A stretch of 64,000 bases of DNA from Kangiellaceae bacterium (GTDB taxonomy: Bacteria > Pseudomonadota > Gammaproteobacteria > Enterobacterales > Kangiellaceae): contig JABXIQ010000006.1 of NCBI GenBank assembly GCA_013373015.1, positions 1 through 64,000 of the forward strand, in the 5' to 3' direction. The notes below the pieces were generated by a model, which ran no database searches, was not told where the DNA came from, and worked only from the letters and a program-made list of their open reading frames with translations. A program made the position numbers and the translations under genes. Below, one piece after another: positions 44,089-52,776 of this stretch (its first letter is position 1; each line of letters starts with the position of its first letter).

Positions 44089-44511
44089 ATGAATAGCGAT
44101 ATATCTTTTCGATCTGGCTGCCCTTTAAGTAGCGCTTTGGATCTAGTTGGTGATAAATGGAGCCTATTGATCATTAGGGACATGATTTTTTTGCAAAAAA
44201 AATACTTTAAAGATTTCTTAAATTCATCAGAATCAATTGCCACAAACATCCTCAGTGCGCGTCTAAATAAACTGGAATGCCTAGGCTTAGTCGATAAAAG
44301 TAAAGACCCGGATAATAAGCGTCAATGGATATATGAACCCACACAAAAAGCATTAGATCTGCTACCAGCAATCGTTGAGCTCATCATTTGGTCAATTAAA
44401 CTCGACTTACCAGTTGGCATTCCTCTTGATATGAAACAATCTTTAATGAGCAATAAAAATTCTTTCATCGAACAGACCATTAGCAAATTTTACGAATCGA
44501 ATAGCAGTTAA
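44089..44511 (+). CDS. HxlR-family transcriptional regulator
   Basis: The 140-residue protein has the HxlR winged helix: CPLSSALDLVGDKWSLLIIRDMIFLQKKYFKDFLNSSESIATNILSARLNKLECLGLV at residues about 10-68, with the near-N-terminal cysteine that senses electrophiles or quinones in relatives. A longer reading frame upstream would run through the operators, so I start at 44089. It probably represses itself and GST through the sites at 44005-44049. Confidence 0.88.
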   Translation: MNSDISFRSGCPLSSALDLVGDKWSLLIIRDMIFLQKKYFKDFLNSSESIATNILSARLNKLECLGLVDKSKDPDNKRQWIYEPTQKALDLLPAIVELIIWSIKLDLPVGIPLDMKQSLMSNKNSFIEQTISKFYESNSS

Positions 44512-44524
44512 GCCTTCATAAAGG

Positions 44525-44713
44525 TCATTGCTTACTATTATCTGTAGTTTCCTTAAAACATAGATACCAATAAGGAATAAACCAAACTGCTGTAATCGTC
44601 CCTAATATCAAGACAAAGTTTTCAGAACTTACAAAAAAGCTTGCCGCAAGCATTAAAACTGCAGCCGCGATTGATACACCAATTATTGATAGAGTTTGTT
44701 GCTTTTTAGTCAT
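44525..44713 (-). CDS. Small two-helix membrane protein (62 aa)
   Basis: From the ATG at 44713, with GAGG upstream, the product has two helices (about residues 10-30 and 35-52) and a short polar tail. No family is recognised. The 22-bp GTACC operator lies 34 nt upstream of its start, in the region shared with the divergent reductase-like gene. It may belong to the GntR regulon. Confidence 0.65.
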   Translation of the reverse strand: MTKKQQTLSIIGVSIAAAVLMLAASFFVSSENFVLILGTITAVWFIPYWYLCFKETTDNSKQ

Positions 44714-44746
44714 ATTAAGTACCTCAATATAATATCTACAACCATT

Positions 44747-44768
44747 GTACCACTTGACCCACTGGTAC
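44747..44768. promoter_or_regulatory. GTACC operator, copy 2
   Basis: GTACCA and TGGTAC arms flank CTTGACCCAC. It sits in a divergent gene-start region, like copies 1 and 3, between the 62-residue membrane protein gene and the dihydrofolate-reductase-like gene. Confidence 0.65.
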
Positions 44769-44812
44769 GCAATAGGTATTATAAATCTCAAGGAAGTTTT
44801 TAGGAGAAAGAT

Positions 44813-45388
44813 ATGAGAAAAGTATCCGCACTAATATTTTCTTCTTTAGATGGAGTGATGCAATCTCCTGCTACAAATGACGAAGATCCTTCGAATGACT
44901 TTAACGCTGGTGGCTGGGCTGCACCCTATTGGAATGATGCAATGGAGTTGGCATTAGAACATGCCATGTCGGAAGATTTTGATCTATTACTTGGTCGAAA
45001 TACCTATGAACAATTTTATAATCACTTTGCCACACAAGAAGAACTAACTGCCCAAAAACTCAATAAATCGAGGAAGTATCTCATTACCCATCAATCCGGA
45101 TTCATCCCTATGTGGGCCAACACGACTGTAATCAATCATGATATATTGAAAACAATAAGCACTTTAAAGTACAAAGAAGGGCCTCTGATACAGCTACACG
45201 GCAGTTGGAAACTGTTACAATATCTATGGTCAAATCAGCTAGTAGATGAGCTAAGGCTTATAACATTTCCAGTTTTAATAGGTTCCGGAAAACGATTGTT
45301 TGAGGAGTCAGACATTACTACTAATTTCGAAATAGACGCTGTTCATAGAAATCGGAATATCTTATTTAGCAAATATATAAAGAAATAA
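44813..45388 (+). CDS. Dihydrofolate reductase family (RibD C-terminal-like) protein
   Basis: The 191-residue protein has the family start KVSALIFSSLDGVMQSP, GRNTYEQFYNHF and the late LVDELRLITFPVLIGSGKRLF, the NADPH-binding reductase fold of RibD-C. True folate reductase residues are not apparent, and the substrate is unknown. GGAG precedes the ATG. It may be controlled by the GTACC operator 45 nt upstream. Confidence 0.85.
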   Translation: MRKVSALIFSSLDGVMQSPATNDEDPSNDFNAGGWAAPYWNDAMELALEHAMSEDFDLLLGRNTYEQFYNHFATQEELTAQKLNKSRKYLITHQSGFIPMWANTTVINHDILKTISTLKYKEGPLIQLHGSWKLLQYLWSNQLVDELRLITFPVLIGSGKRLFEESDITTNFEIDAVHRNRNILFSKYIKK

Positions 45389-45391
45389 ACC

Positions 45392-46270
45392 TTAAGTTAT
45401 ATGCTTAATTATCTTAGAAGCGATAATTTCCCACAATGCCTTATTAAAAAACATATGCCCAGCTCCCTTAAGCATCTCAGAAGTAGCATTTCTTGAATGT
45501 TCAGCACATAGGACTTGATTATCGGGGTGGGTCGGTAAAAAATCTCTCTCTCCTTGTAAGAATAACTTCTTCATTTCTAGTTTTGAAAACTCACGATAGA
45601 TATCGGGGATACTTTCCTGAACATTCATATGATTCCAAGCGGGTTCAATAACCTCTGTTTCATATATAGCCCTAGTGTATTCAGTAGCCATGCCTATGTC
45701 TAACTCCCAATCACCATTGAGGAATTTCCAAGTCTGCAAATAATTACTGAGCCCTCTGTCGAAGTTTGGTTCAAGTGGATTTTGTCCAAAGAAATCCCAA
45801 ATTTCCTTAGCAATATTAGGATCTACCTGCTTATATTTAATAGAGCCTTTTGATAATAGCGGACTAGATATTAAGCTTAGTGTCTGAACCTTATGTGGAT
45901 ACTTTGTTGAAAATATTTGAGCGATAGAACCACCTAATGAATGACCAATAATGTGAGCAGGTTTATCACTTGCGCTAAGTAATACAGCTAAGGCGTCTTC
46001 CGCCATATCGAAAATACTATATGGTACAATTCTTCCAGATTCAGGGCTCGATGATTCGAAATGAGTGGATTTTCCCATATCACGATTATCAAACCGTATA
46101 ACATAAAATCCGGCTTCTGCTAACTGTAAACAAAACCAATCATTCCAAAAAGTTCTAGGTGCCATGGCACCTGGAATTAATACGACAGGAACATTTCGGC
46201 TATCGCCAAAACACTCTAAATAAAGTTCCACAGAACCGTTTTTACAATAATTAGTTGTTAAAGAGCTCAA
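45392..46270 (-). CDS. Alpha/beta-hydrolase
   Basis: The 292-residue protein has VPVVLIPGAMAPRTFWNDW (oxyanion region), VIRFDNRDMGKST, the nucleophile elbow GHSLGG near residue 114, and the late EHSRNATSEMLKGAGHMF carrying the catalytic histidine. No signal peptide is present, so it acts in the cytoplasm. The substrate is unknown; relatives include esterases and lactonases. The start is probably TTG at 46270, 9 nt after AGGAG. Confidence 0.85.
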   Translation of the reverse strand: MSSLTTNYCKNGSVELYLECFGDSRNVPVVLIPGAMAPRTFWNDWFCLQLAEAGFYVIRFDNRDMGKSTHFESSSPESGRIVPYSIFDMAEDALAVLLSASDKPAHIIGHSLGGSIAQIFSTKYPHKVQTLSLISSPLLSKGSIKYKQVDPNIAKEIWDFFGQNPLEPNFDRGLSNYLQTWKFLNGDWELDIGMATEYTRAIYETEVIEPAWNHMNVQESIPDIYREFSKLEMKKLFLQGERDFLPTHPDNQVLCAEHSRNATSEMLKGAGHMFFNKALWEIIASKIIKHIT

Positions 46271-46302
46271 ACTTGTCTGCTCCTATTTCGACTTACTTCT
46301 TA

Positions 46303-47520
46303 TTATTGAAGCTGTTGTTTTAGAGTCATAGCTCTTTCATAGTAAGGACTACTCTCGTCTAATTCCTCAAGGATTATTGCTAAGTTACTTGCTGCCGTTT
46401 TCTTTCTGTCCATACTAGACAATGCATCTATCATTCTTAACTTTGCTGGAGTTGGATCTGCAGCTAAAGTGGACCAATACTCTGCCACATTAAAAGCATC
46501 TTGGTATTTTTTATCACGATAAAGTATTCTAGAAATTGCTGATAAGGAATTGGGGCTATTCCACCTCTCTATTTTAGGAAAAATTGTATAGCCATAACTA
46601 TCAGAGAGATCATCGTAATGTTTTTGAATGCTTTTTAGAGCGTCATCTGAGTCAGCAACTAGGTCTCTATAATTCGGAGCCCAATCTTGCTTGGGGTATA
46701 ACAATTCAAATGCTGACAATAGAGCTTTTATTAAAGCATTGTAGTGATCTTCATTGGATAGAGTTTCAATTTTAAAATCATCTTTATCTAAATGTTTCTT
46801 AAATACCACACTTAAGTCACTAGCATTCTTGCTGAAGACATCTCCTCTTCTTTCCATATCTCGACTAGCAATACCAAAATAAAACTTAGAAGACAAATGG
46901 GAATTGCTATTAAATACCTTATCGAAATCATCTATAAAGCGCTTATTTGCTTCTAGCCCCATTCCTATCATGTCATGAGATGCTAAATAAATATGATTAC
47001 TAAACAAATTTGGCTTTTCTATATAACTTGCTAATGGAAACAAGCTACTTCCAGAAACACCTATAATTGTTCTATGGCTATTCGCTCGATATTCGCTTTC
47101 GAGATAAGGGAATAACTCTCTTTCCAAGAACTGTATATACCGCTTAATATCTCCATACTCATCAATTTTTTCTCGGTTTAACCACATCCCATTAGTAAAT
47201 ATATCGGGAGTATCACCATTTAAAGTTACCACTATACTTTCGGGCATTCTATCCAGCTTCCCTAAATGATTAGTCACACCTGTGAGACTATGAAAGAATT
47301 GCTCTCCGTGAGAGCCATTTATAAAGATCACTGGATAAGTATATAGCTTTGAAGTTTTATGAAAGCTTTTAGGAAGATAGATCATGAATGATACATTTAC
47401 ATCTAACATTTCTGAGTTAAAGACAACTTTGCTAGCATAAGGTATCTGCTGTATATCAACTTCTTTAGCGCTAAGTTCTAAGTGGAGAGATAGGACAACA
47501 ACTAATATAAAAGCTTTCAT
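46303..47520 (-). CDS. Exported esterase-like protein with TPR-like tail
   Basis: A signal peptide (about residues 1-18) is followed by an esterase domain of the Fes/IroE kind, SFMIYLPKSFHK and YPVIFINGSHGEQFF. The elbow GVSGSS replaces the usual GxSLGG, and a histidine follows in SNEDHYNAL. The last 110 residues are helical repeats (DKKYQDAFNVAEYWSTLA) like TPR units. Fusion of esterase and TPR is unusual in my experience. GGGAGC precedes the ATG. Confidence 0.75.
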   Translation of the reverse strand: MKAFILVVVLSLHLELSAKEVDIQQIPYASKVVFNSEMLDVNVSFMIYLPKSFHKTSKLYTYPVIFINGSHGEQFFHSLTGVTNHLGKLDRMPESIVVTLNGDTPDIFTNGMWLNREKIDEYGDIKRYIQFLERELFPYLESEYRANSHRTIIGVSGSSLFPLASYIEKPNLFSNHIYLASHDMIGMGLEANKRFIDDFDKVFNSNSHLSSKFYFGIASRDMERRGDVFSKNASDLSVVFKKHLDKDDFKIETLSNEDHYNALIKALLSAFELLYPKQDWAPNYRDLVADSDDALKSIQKHYDDLSDSYGYTIFPKIERWNSPNSLSAISRILYRDKKYQDAFNVAEYWSTLAADPTPAKLRMIDALSSMDRKKTAASNLAIILEELDESSPYYERAMTLKQQLQ

Positions 47521-47547
47521 AAATGAGCTCCCAATAAAATTATAATT

Positions 47548-49851
47548 TTAATTCATAAACTCAGATGCAATGCCATTTGAAGATTTAAAGTCTTCAAGCT
47601 CAAGAATTGTAGTACCCATAACTTGATTGCTTTCTTGTATTTTAAATGGAATTCTTAGGCCATTAACTTCTCGATAATCACCAAACTCAATACGCGTTTT
47701 AACTTTGCCAAGAACAGGAGATAACATATGAGTTACTACACTAGCTATATCCCCTGATGCAGGGTTAATCATGAGTTTAAGAGCTGGGAGTCCAGGGTTC
47801 TTAACTTGAACAAGCCAATGCTCTACTCCATTTTTCTCTTTTTTACTAATAAATTCAAAATGTTGGAAGTTCTTTTCAAGATCCAGTAAGAACAGCGGAT
47901 GCTTTTCAAGAAGCTGCTGATGGTATTTCCCTAAATGCTCTTTCCTAGGGACCATTCCGTAAGTCGTAGCATATTCTTTAGTAACGATGTTGTTAAGCTG
48001 GCCAAAATCTCCATAATCAGCCTGTTGTCGATAGCTGTCGGCATCAAATTTAACTTGATACTTGCCACTTAAACCACTGTGCAACATTTTTATAGTACCA
48101 ATGAGCTCAATCGGCTTAAACTCCTTTAAAAACTTTCTAGTAGAATCGACATACATAACTCGACCTACATCTTTGATAGTGATAGCCGCAGGTTTGGCCT
48201 CACTTTCTAACCTAGTCGCCCTTGTAATAACTTTTTCTTTATTTTTATAGACAGTCAGTTGCCCTTTTTCAAATAAGGCACTAAATGCTGGATGTGGCAT
48301 CATTTTGCGATGCCCAGCTGAGTCTGGAGCAGCTAATTCAACGTCACCTTGGCCTGGTATATTTATTCGCAATTTATTATCTTTTAAATATACCTCAATT
48401 AATCCATCTCTAGCTTCCTGCTTGTACTTTCCTATTAATTTTTGTAAATCTTTTTTAGACTCTTTTTTTGTCATGCCTTCTTTTGGCAACTCAAACTCCA
48501 TACCTGCCTGATGCATTTTAAGGGATATAACTTTCCCGTCCTTTTCATTGAAAGATACAGCAACTTGATCCGTCATAGTAAAATAACGCTTTCCCTCTTG
48601 GTCTGGAGACTTCAAGGTGTAAACCATTTGCCTTGGTATATCTATAGCTAGCAAGCCATCTTTAACTAAAACAGTAAAATGCTCATCACTAAAGCTAGCA
48701 AAATTAGCTTCATATTTGCCCAAATATTTTTCAAAGTCTTCTTGAGGCTTGGACTCTTGTTTTTTAGCTAAATCATCTTTAGGCCCATACTGGCCCCACA
48801 CTAAATTTATGGACTCCTGCATTAATGGAGTGTTTTGAATATTAGTTAAAATCACATAGCCCAAATTATGCTCTGGCCATAAACTTAACTGTGCGTGAAA
48901 TCCATTGATTTGTCCTCCATGCTCAATCAATTTAGTGCCTTGCCAATCCCTTACAAACCAGCCTAGGCCGTAGTCTATACCTTTAGCAATATTAGTATGG
49001 GACTCTCTAGTGGCAGAAATTGCATCTTTGGAAACTATTGCCTTCCCTTTAAACTCACCTTCTGCAAGCAGCATATTGGTATAATTCAGCATATCCTTGA
49101 TATTCGAATAAATACCTCCAGCAGGACCAATATTCTCTATTGATTTTCGCTCTTCTAGATTCAGTTTTTTTGCTTCTTCATCCCATGAATAGCCCGATGC
49201 AATGGTCACACCATCCAGATTTTCCAAAGACAAATAACTATTATTCATATTTAAAGGCTTTAGAAATACCGTGTTGATTAAGCCTTCCCAGGAGCTATTT
49301 TTCACCTTGCCTGCTATCTCACCAGCAGCCAAGTACATGACATTGTTATAGTTGAATTGACCATAAGGCGTGAAAGGAATGGCTTTCACAGATGTTTTTA
49401 ATATTTGCTCCTTACTAGCGTTGCCACTAACAAATAGAATATCATTCCGAGCAAAACCTGACTTATGAGATAATAAGTCTTCAAGAGTCAGCTTATCCCT
49501 CCCTTCAGGGCTATAGTCTAAATAGTCTATATAGTCTGTTATATCGGTTTCCCAACTTAAACTTCCCTCTTCGACTAGCTGTGCTACAAGCGATGAGGTA
49601 AAGGATTTAGTAATCGAACCGATAGCAAATACCGTATCAAGCTCAACTTTTTCCTGTTTCTCTACATTAGAAAAACCAAATGCTTGTTTATAGATGACCT
49701 TACCATCCTGGATAACTCCTACCACCATTCCAGGAATATGGTTTTCTTTCATTCGTGATTCGAGCAACTTGCTAAATTCATTAACACTAATGTCTTTGGC
49801 AGTAACATTACTCGATAATATAAGAGCTAATGCGAGAATAAGGTGTTTCAT
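47548..49851 (-). CDS. Exported multidomain serine hydrolase (class C beta-lactamase fold)
   Basis: The 767-residue protein has a signal peptide, then a serine-hydrolase domain (about residues 25-345) with SxxK in IGSITKSF, YNN in QFNYNNVMY, and EHGGQINGF. It is followed by two similar beta-domains (starting YLGKYEANF and LIGKYKQEA), and a C-terminal region ending in GDYREVNGLRIPFKIQES that resembles LolA-like outer membrane lipoprotein domains. Such enzymes act on peptides or esters in the periplasm. It may form an operon with the two genes upstream. Confidence 0.85.
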   Translation of the reverse strand: MKHLILALALILSSNVTAKDISVNEFSKLLESRMKENHIPGMVVGVIQDGKVIYKQAFGFSNVEKQEKVELDTVFAIGSITKSFTSSLVAQLVEEGSLSWETDITDYIDYLDYSPEGRDKLTLEDLLSHKSGFARNDILFVSGNASKEQILKTSVKAIPFTPYGQFNYNNVMYLAAGEIAGKVKNSSWEGLINTVFLKPLNMNNSYLSLENLDGVTIASGYSWDEEAKKLNLEERKSIENIGPAGGIYSNIKDMLNYTNMLLAEGEFKGKAIVSKDAISATRESHTNIAKGIDYGLGWFVRDWQGTKLIEHGGQINGFHAQLSLWPEHNLGYVILTNIQNTPLMQESINLVWGQYGPKDDLAKKQESKPQEDFEKYLGKYEANFASFSDEHFTVLVKDGLLAIDIPRQMVYTLKSPDQEGKRYFTMTDQVAVSFNEKDGKVISLKMHQAGMEFELPKEGMTKKESKKDLQKLIGKYKQEARDGLIEVYLKDNKLRINIPGQGDVELAAPDSAGHRKMMPHPAFSALFEKGQLTVYKNKEKVITRATRLESEAKPAAITIKDVGRVMYVDSTRKFLKEFKPIELIGTIKMLHSGLSGKYQVKFDADSYRQQADYGDFGQLNNIVTKEYATTYGMVPRKEHLGKYHQQLLEKHPLFLLDLEKNFQHFEFISKKEKNGVEHWLVQVKNPGLPALKLMINPASGDIASVVTHMLSPVLGKVKTRIEFGDYREVNGLRIPFKIQESNQVMGTTILELEDFKSSNGIASEFMN

Positions 49852-49860
49852 AAATAATTC

Positions 49861-50703
49861 CTATTTCTTATAAACAGAAAAGTCTGTCTGACTTAAATCA
49901 AGTGCATCCAACGATGGCTTCATAAATAACAATAAGGATATCTGAAAGAAGGCGCTATTAATTGTTGCCAATATCTGACTTACCCCAAAAACGTGTGTGG
50001 ATAATGTCAAAATCAAAAAGCCACTGCTTAAACAACTCACTAATACCAAGCCTCGTGCCAGCACTGATATTTGTCTATTTTTATCGTTTTTTGATTGATG
50101 AGGATCTAATTTCTTACCCTTTGAAAAATGATCTAGAACCAAGAAAAAGAACACATTCATTAGTGTTATTGCTAGGATATTTATAATTACTTTGTCAGTG
50201 AAGTTAATACCGTATCTGAAGAAAACAGCCGCCAAAAAACCCAAATATAGTACAGCGCAAAGAACCAACAAGCTCTGAGGTATATAATCTATAACTCGTC
50301 GAGGCGAAAGGTCCGCGGTTTTCACAGAAGACTTATTTGACATCCTCATCACTTTAAGTTGGCGAAATACAACTAATTCTAAATATACAATTGCTAAGAC
50401 TTGTAAAAAGAAGTAAGCAGCAGGAATTGCTTCGGATATTTTACCCTCGTGGTGGTAATCCCAATAAGCTACTAGTCCAAAAACTATTCCGCCTATTATC
50501 AAATTCATATTAGATATGCTGATAAATGTTCTGAGTTTAGAATCTATATATTCTCGACCCAAAGGGTATAATTTAGGGTATTCAGTTTCAGGGTACTTAT
50601 TCAATACTATGGAATACCGCTTTGCTATTTTTGCGGGCACATACCAACTTATTAAAATTATTTGCAGCAAGAAGACTGGATAAAAAATTAAATTTGTCAG
50701 CAT
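49861..50703 (-). CDS. Multi-span membrane protein (280 aa)
   Basis: About eight hydrophobic segments are seen, with basic loops such as RVIDYIPQSLL and FSKGKKLDPHQSKNDKN. No transport or enzyme motif is recognised. It starts 6 nt after the GntR gene, the position where YtrA-type regulators usually have the membrane protein or ABC genes they control. It therefore may be the direct target of that regulator. No ABC ATPase is adjacent. Confidence 0.65.
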   Translation of the reverse strand: MLTNLIFYPVFLLQIILISWYVPAKIAKRYSIVLNKYPETEYPKLYPLGREYIDSKLRTFISISNMNLIIGGIVFGLVAYWDYHHEGKISEAIPAAYFFLQVLAIVYLELVVFRQLKVMRMSNKSSVKTADLSPRRVIDYIPQSLLVLCAVLYLGFLAAVFFRYGINFTDKVIINILAITLMNVFFFLVLDHFSKGKKLDPHQSKNDKNRQISVLARGLVLVSCLSSGFLILTLSTHVFGVSQILATINSAFFQISLLLFMKPSLDALDLSQTDFSVYKK

Positions 50704-50709
50704 ATATCT

Positions 50710-51081
50710 TCACTCTTTCTCGTTATTTACAATTTGTTGAAAGGAAATTCTTAATTCCGCATCGGTAGCGCCCGAGGCACGCAGCTCTTTAACTACGCTG
50801 ATTAATTTGGAATCAATCAATTCTTTAATATCAATTACTGAGTTTTTCAAAGCTTCAGGATGAATAAAAGTCCCACGATAGCCTTTGGTCTGAATGACAC
50901 CATCTCTTTCTAGGTACTTAAATGCCTTAGCAACAGTCTTGTTATTGACCTCTAAATCATTCGCCAACTGCCGTATAGAGGGCAATTGCTGTCCAGGCTT
51001 GAGCTTTTTGTCAATTACGGCTGTCTTTATCTGCTCCACCAATTGAGCAAAGACAGGGGTTTCATTCTCAAGATCAATCAT
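50710..51081 (-). CDS. GntR-family regulator, YtrA subfamily
   Basis: The 123-residue protein has a GntR winged helix, PVFAQLVEQIKTAVIDKKLKPGQQLPSIRQLANDLEVNNKTVAKAFKYLERDGVI, and only a short helical tail of about 45 residues, the mark of YtrA regulators. GGA lies upstream of the ATG at 51081. YtrA members commonly repress their own operons through short inverted repeats. The 22-bp site at 51113 lies 32 nt upstream, and two more copies lie elsewhere in the element. Confidence 0.88.
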   Translation of the reverse strand: MIDLENETPVFAQLVEQIKTAVIDKKLKPGQQLPSIRQLANDLEVNNKTVAKAFKYLERDGVIQTKGYRGTFIHPEALKNSVIDIKELIDSKLISVVKELRASGATDAELRISFQQIVNNEKE

Positions 51082-51112
51082 TATTTCCAAGTATTTTTAC
51101 CTCTTTCAAGGT

Positions 51113-51134
51113 GTACCACTTGAACCAAGGGTAC
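51113..51134. promoter_or_regulatory. GTACC operator, copy 3, beside the GntR gene
   Basis: GTACCA and GGGTAC arms flank CTTGAACCAA. It sits in the divergent region between the GntR gene and a DUF2306 gene and is the most likely autoregulatory site of that regulator. Confidence 0.7.
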
Positions 51135-51176
51135 ACTGACGCTAAAATAGTGTCAAATATTTGTGACATTTAAACC

Positions 51177-51959
51177 ATGAATGTAGAACTTAAACTCTTA
51201 ATTGTATTACGCCATTTGCTATTAATTGGCTTATGGCTATTCGCTTATTATTTACTTTTTTATTATATACATCCATCTTTGACCAAAGGATTGAGTTCTT
51301 GGCAAGATCTGCGCTTACCTAACGGATATATCCCTGGCGATCCAATTGGTAACAGTATAGTTGCAATTCATATATATACAGGCTTCATTGTTAGTGTTAT
51401 TGGTCCACTTCAATTTTCTTCATACATAAGACTGAGTGATCCTGCTTTACATAAAAACCTAGGAAGACTGTTTTTAGTTAGCGCTATATTAGCAAGTTTG
51501 GCAGGACTCTACATGGTATGGGTACGAGAGCATAATGGAACAATTACTCAAGCTATCAGTATAAGTTTCGGAGGACTGCTAACCTTAATTTTCTCTTATT
51601 TTGCTTGGAGATATGCTAAAGCAAGGTACATCAAAAGGCATCAAGTATTTGCGTTACTCGTCTTCTGCACGGCTAATTCAGCTTGGTTTTTACGCATTGG
51701 TTATCAATTCTGGAATTATCTTCGCTTAGGCAAAATAGGACATGACTCGTCTGTTTTTGCTGGTAAATACTTTACCTTATGGACATTTGGCAGTTATTTG
51801 CTACCAGTGATGGCGGTTCTAGCCTATATGTACTTTAAGACTATAAATTCAAAGAGTACACAAATGTTTAACAATGCTTTTTTATTTTTGACTATATGCT
51901 TTCTTGGACTTGGAATAATAAATGCATTCTGGGGCATGTGGTTACCAAGGATCAGATAG
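51177..51959 (+). CDS. DUF2306 membrane protein (260 aa)
   Basis: It has eight hydrophobic segments with GDPIGNSIVAIHIYTGFIVSVIGPLQF, ALHKNLGRLFLV and YIKRHQVFALLVF, matching the pattern of the copies at 31,416 and 32,213. It heads a run of four plus-strand genes and lies just downstream of the GTACC operator beside the GntR gene. Function unknown; conserved histidines suggest a redox or haem role, as an inference. Confidence 0.78.
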   Translation: MNVELKLLIVLRHLLLIGLWLFAYYLLFYYIHPSLTKGLSSWQDLRLPNGYIPGDPIGNSIVAIHIYTGFIVSVIGPLQFSSYIRLSDPALHKNLGRLFLVSAILASLAGLYMVWVREHNGTITQAISISFGGLLTLIFSYFAWRYAKARYIKRHQVFALLVFCTANSAWFLRIGYQFWNYLRLGKIGHDSSVFAGKYFTLWTFGSYLLPVMAVLAYMYFKTINSKSTQMFNNAFLFLTICFLGLGIINAFWGMWLPRIR

Positions 51960-51963
51960 AACT

Positions 51964-52776
51964 ATGCAAAAAAGTATAAATATTAAACCACTAAAGTCTT
52001 TTCTGGCTAAATCTGCATTTATAACTATTGTTATAGGTCAGCTTATATTCGTACTGTATATGCTCATGCATTATGGGTATAGGGGCTATACCCAAGGGTT
52101 AAACTCATTGACCAATACTAAATTACCGACGGAAAATGGAATAGTCCCTGGAGACTCTTTAGGTAACATAGCTTTCATAATACATATCATTATTGCTGTA
52201 ATTGTTTTTGTAGGTGGTCCATTACAATTTATAGATAGAATCCGGGAAAAGCACCCTAAACTTCACCATTGGAATGGAAGGATATATATAATCACAGGTG
52301 TGTTAACTAGTATCGCGGGACTCTATTTAATTTGGATCAGAGGTACGATAGGCGATCTTAGTCAGCACATTAGTACTAGCTTCAATGGCATATTGATAAT
52401 AGCTTTTGCATATTTTGCAATTACGAATGCCGTTCAAAGAAAGGTTCTTAAACATAAACAATGGGTTTTTCGGCTATTTATTGCCTACGCAGGGGTTTGG
52501 TTTATAAGAATCATGTTAATGGCTTGGATAGCTATGACTAATGGCGCAGGAATAGATTGGAGTACTTTTTCCGGCCCAGCTCTTACCGCTATTCACTTTT
52601 CTAGCTACATTGTTCCACTGTGCATTCTTCAGCTGTACTTTTTCAGTGGAACTAAAAGTAATAACTTACTGGATATGACTTTAGTTGCTTTATTTACAGC
52701 ATGTATAGCATTTATGCTATTAGGAATTTATGCCGCAACAATGAGCTTATGGTTACCTAAAATATTGGGTGTGTAA
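51964..52776 (+). CDS. DUF2306 membrane protein (270 aa)
   Basis: It has the same fold pattern: GDSLGNIAFIIHIIIAVIVFVGGPLQFI, KLHHWNGRIYIITG and LKHKQWVFRLFI. The ATG at 51964 lies 4 nt after the stop of the preceding DUF2306 gene and is preferred over an upstream in-frame start inside that gene. The pair therefore is likely co-translated, and may act together. Confidence 0.78.
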   Translation: MQKSINIKPLKSFLAKSAFITIVIGQLIFVLYMLMHYGYRGYTQGLNSLTNTKLPTENGIVPGDSLGNIAFIIHIIIAVIVFVGGPLQFIDRIREKHPKLHHWNGRIYIITGVLTSIAGLYLIWIRGTIGDLSQHISTSFNGILIIAFAYFAITNAVQRKVLKHKQWVFRLFIAYAGVWFIRIMLMAWIAMTNGAGIDWSTFSGPALTAIHFSSYIVPLCILQLYFFSGTKSNNLLDMTLVALFTACIAFMLLGIYAATMSLWLPKILGV

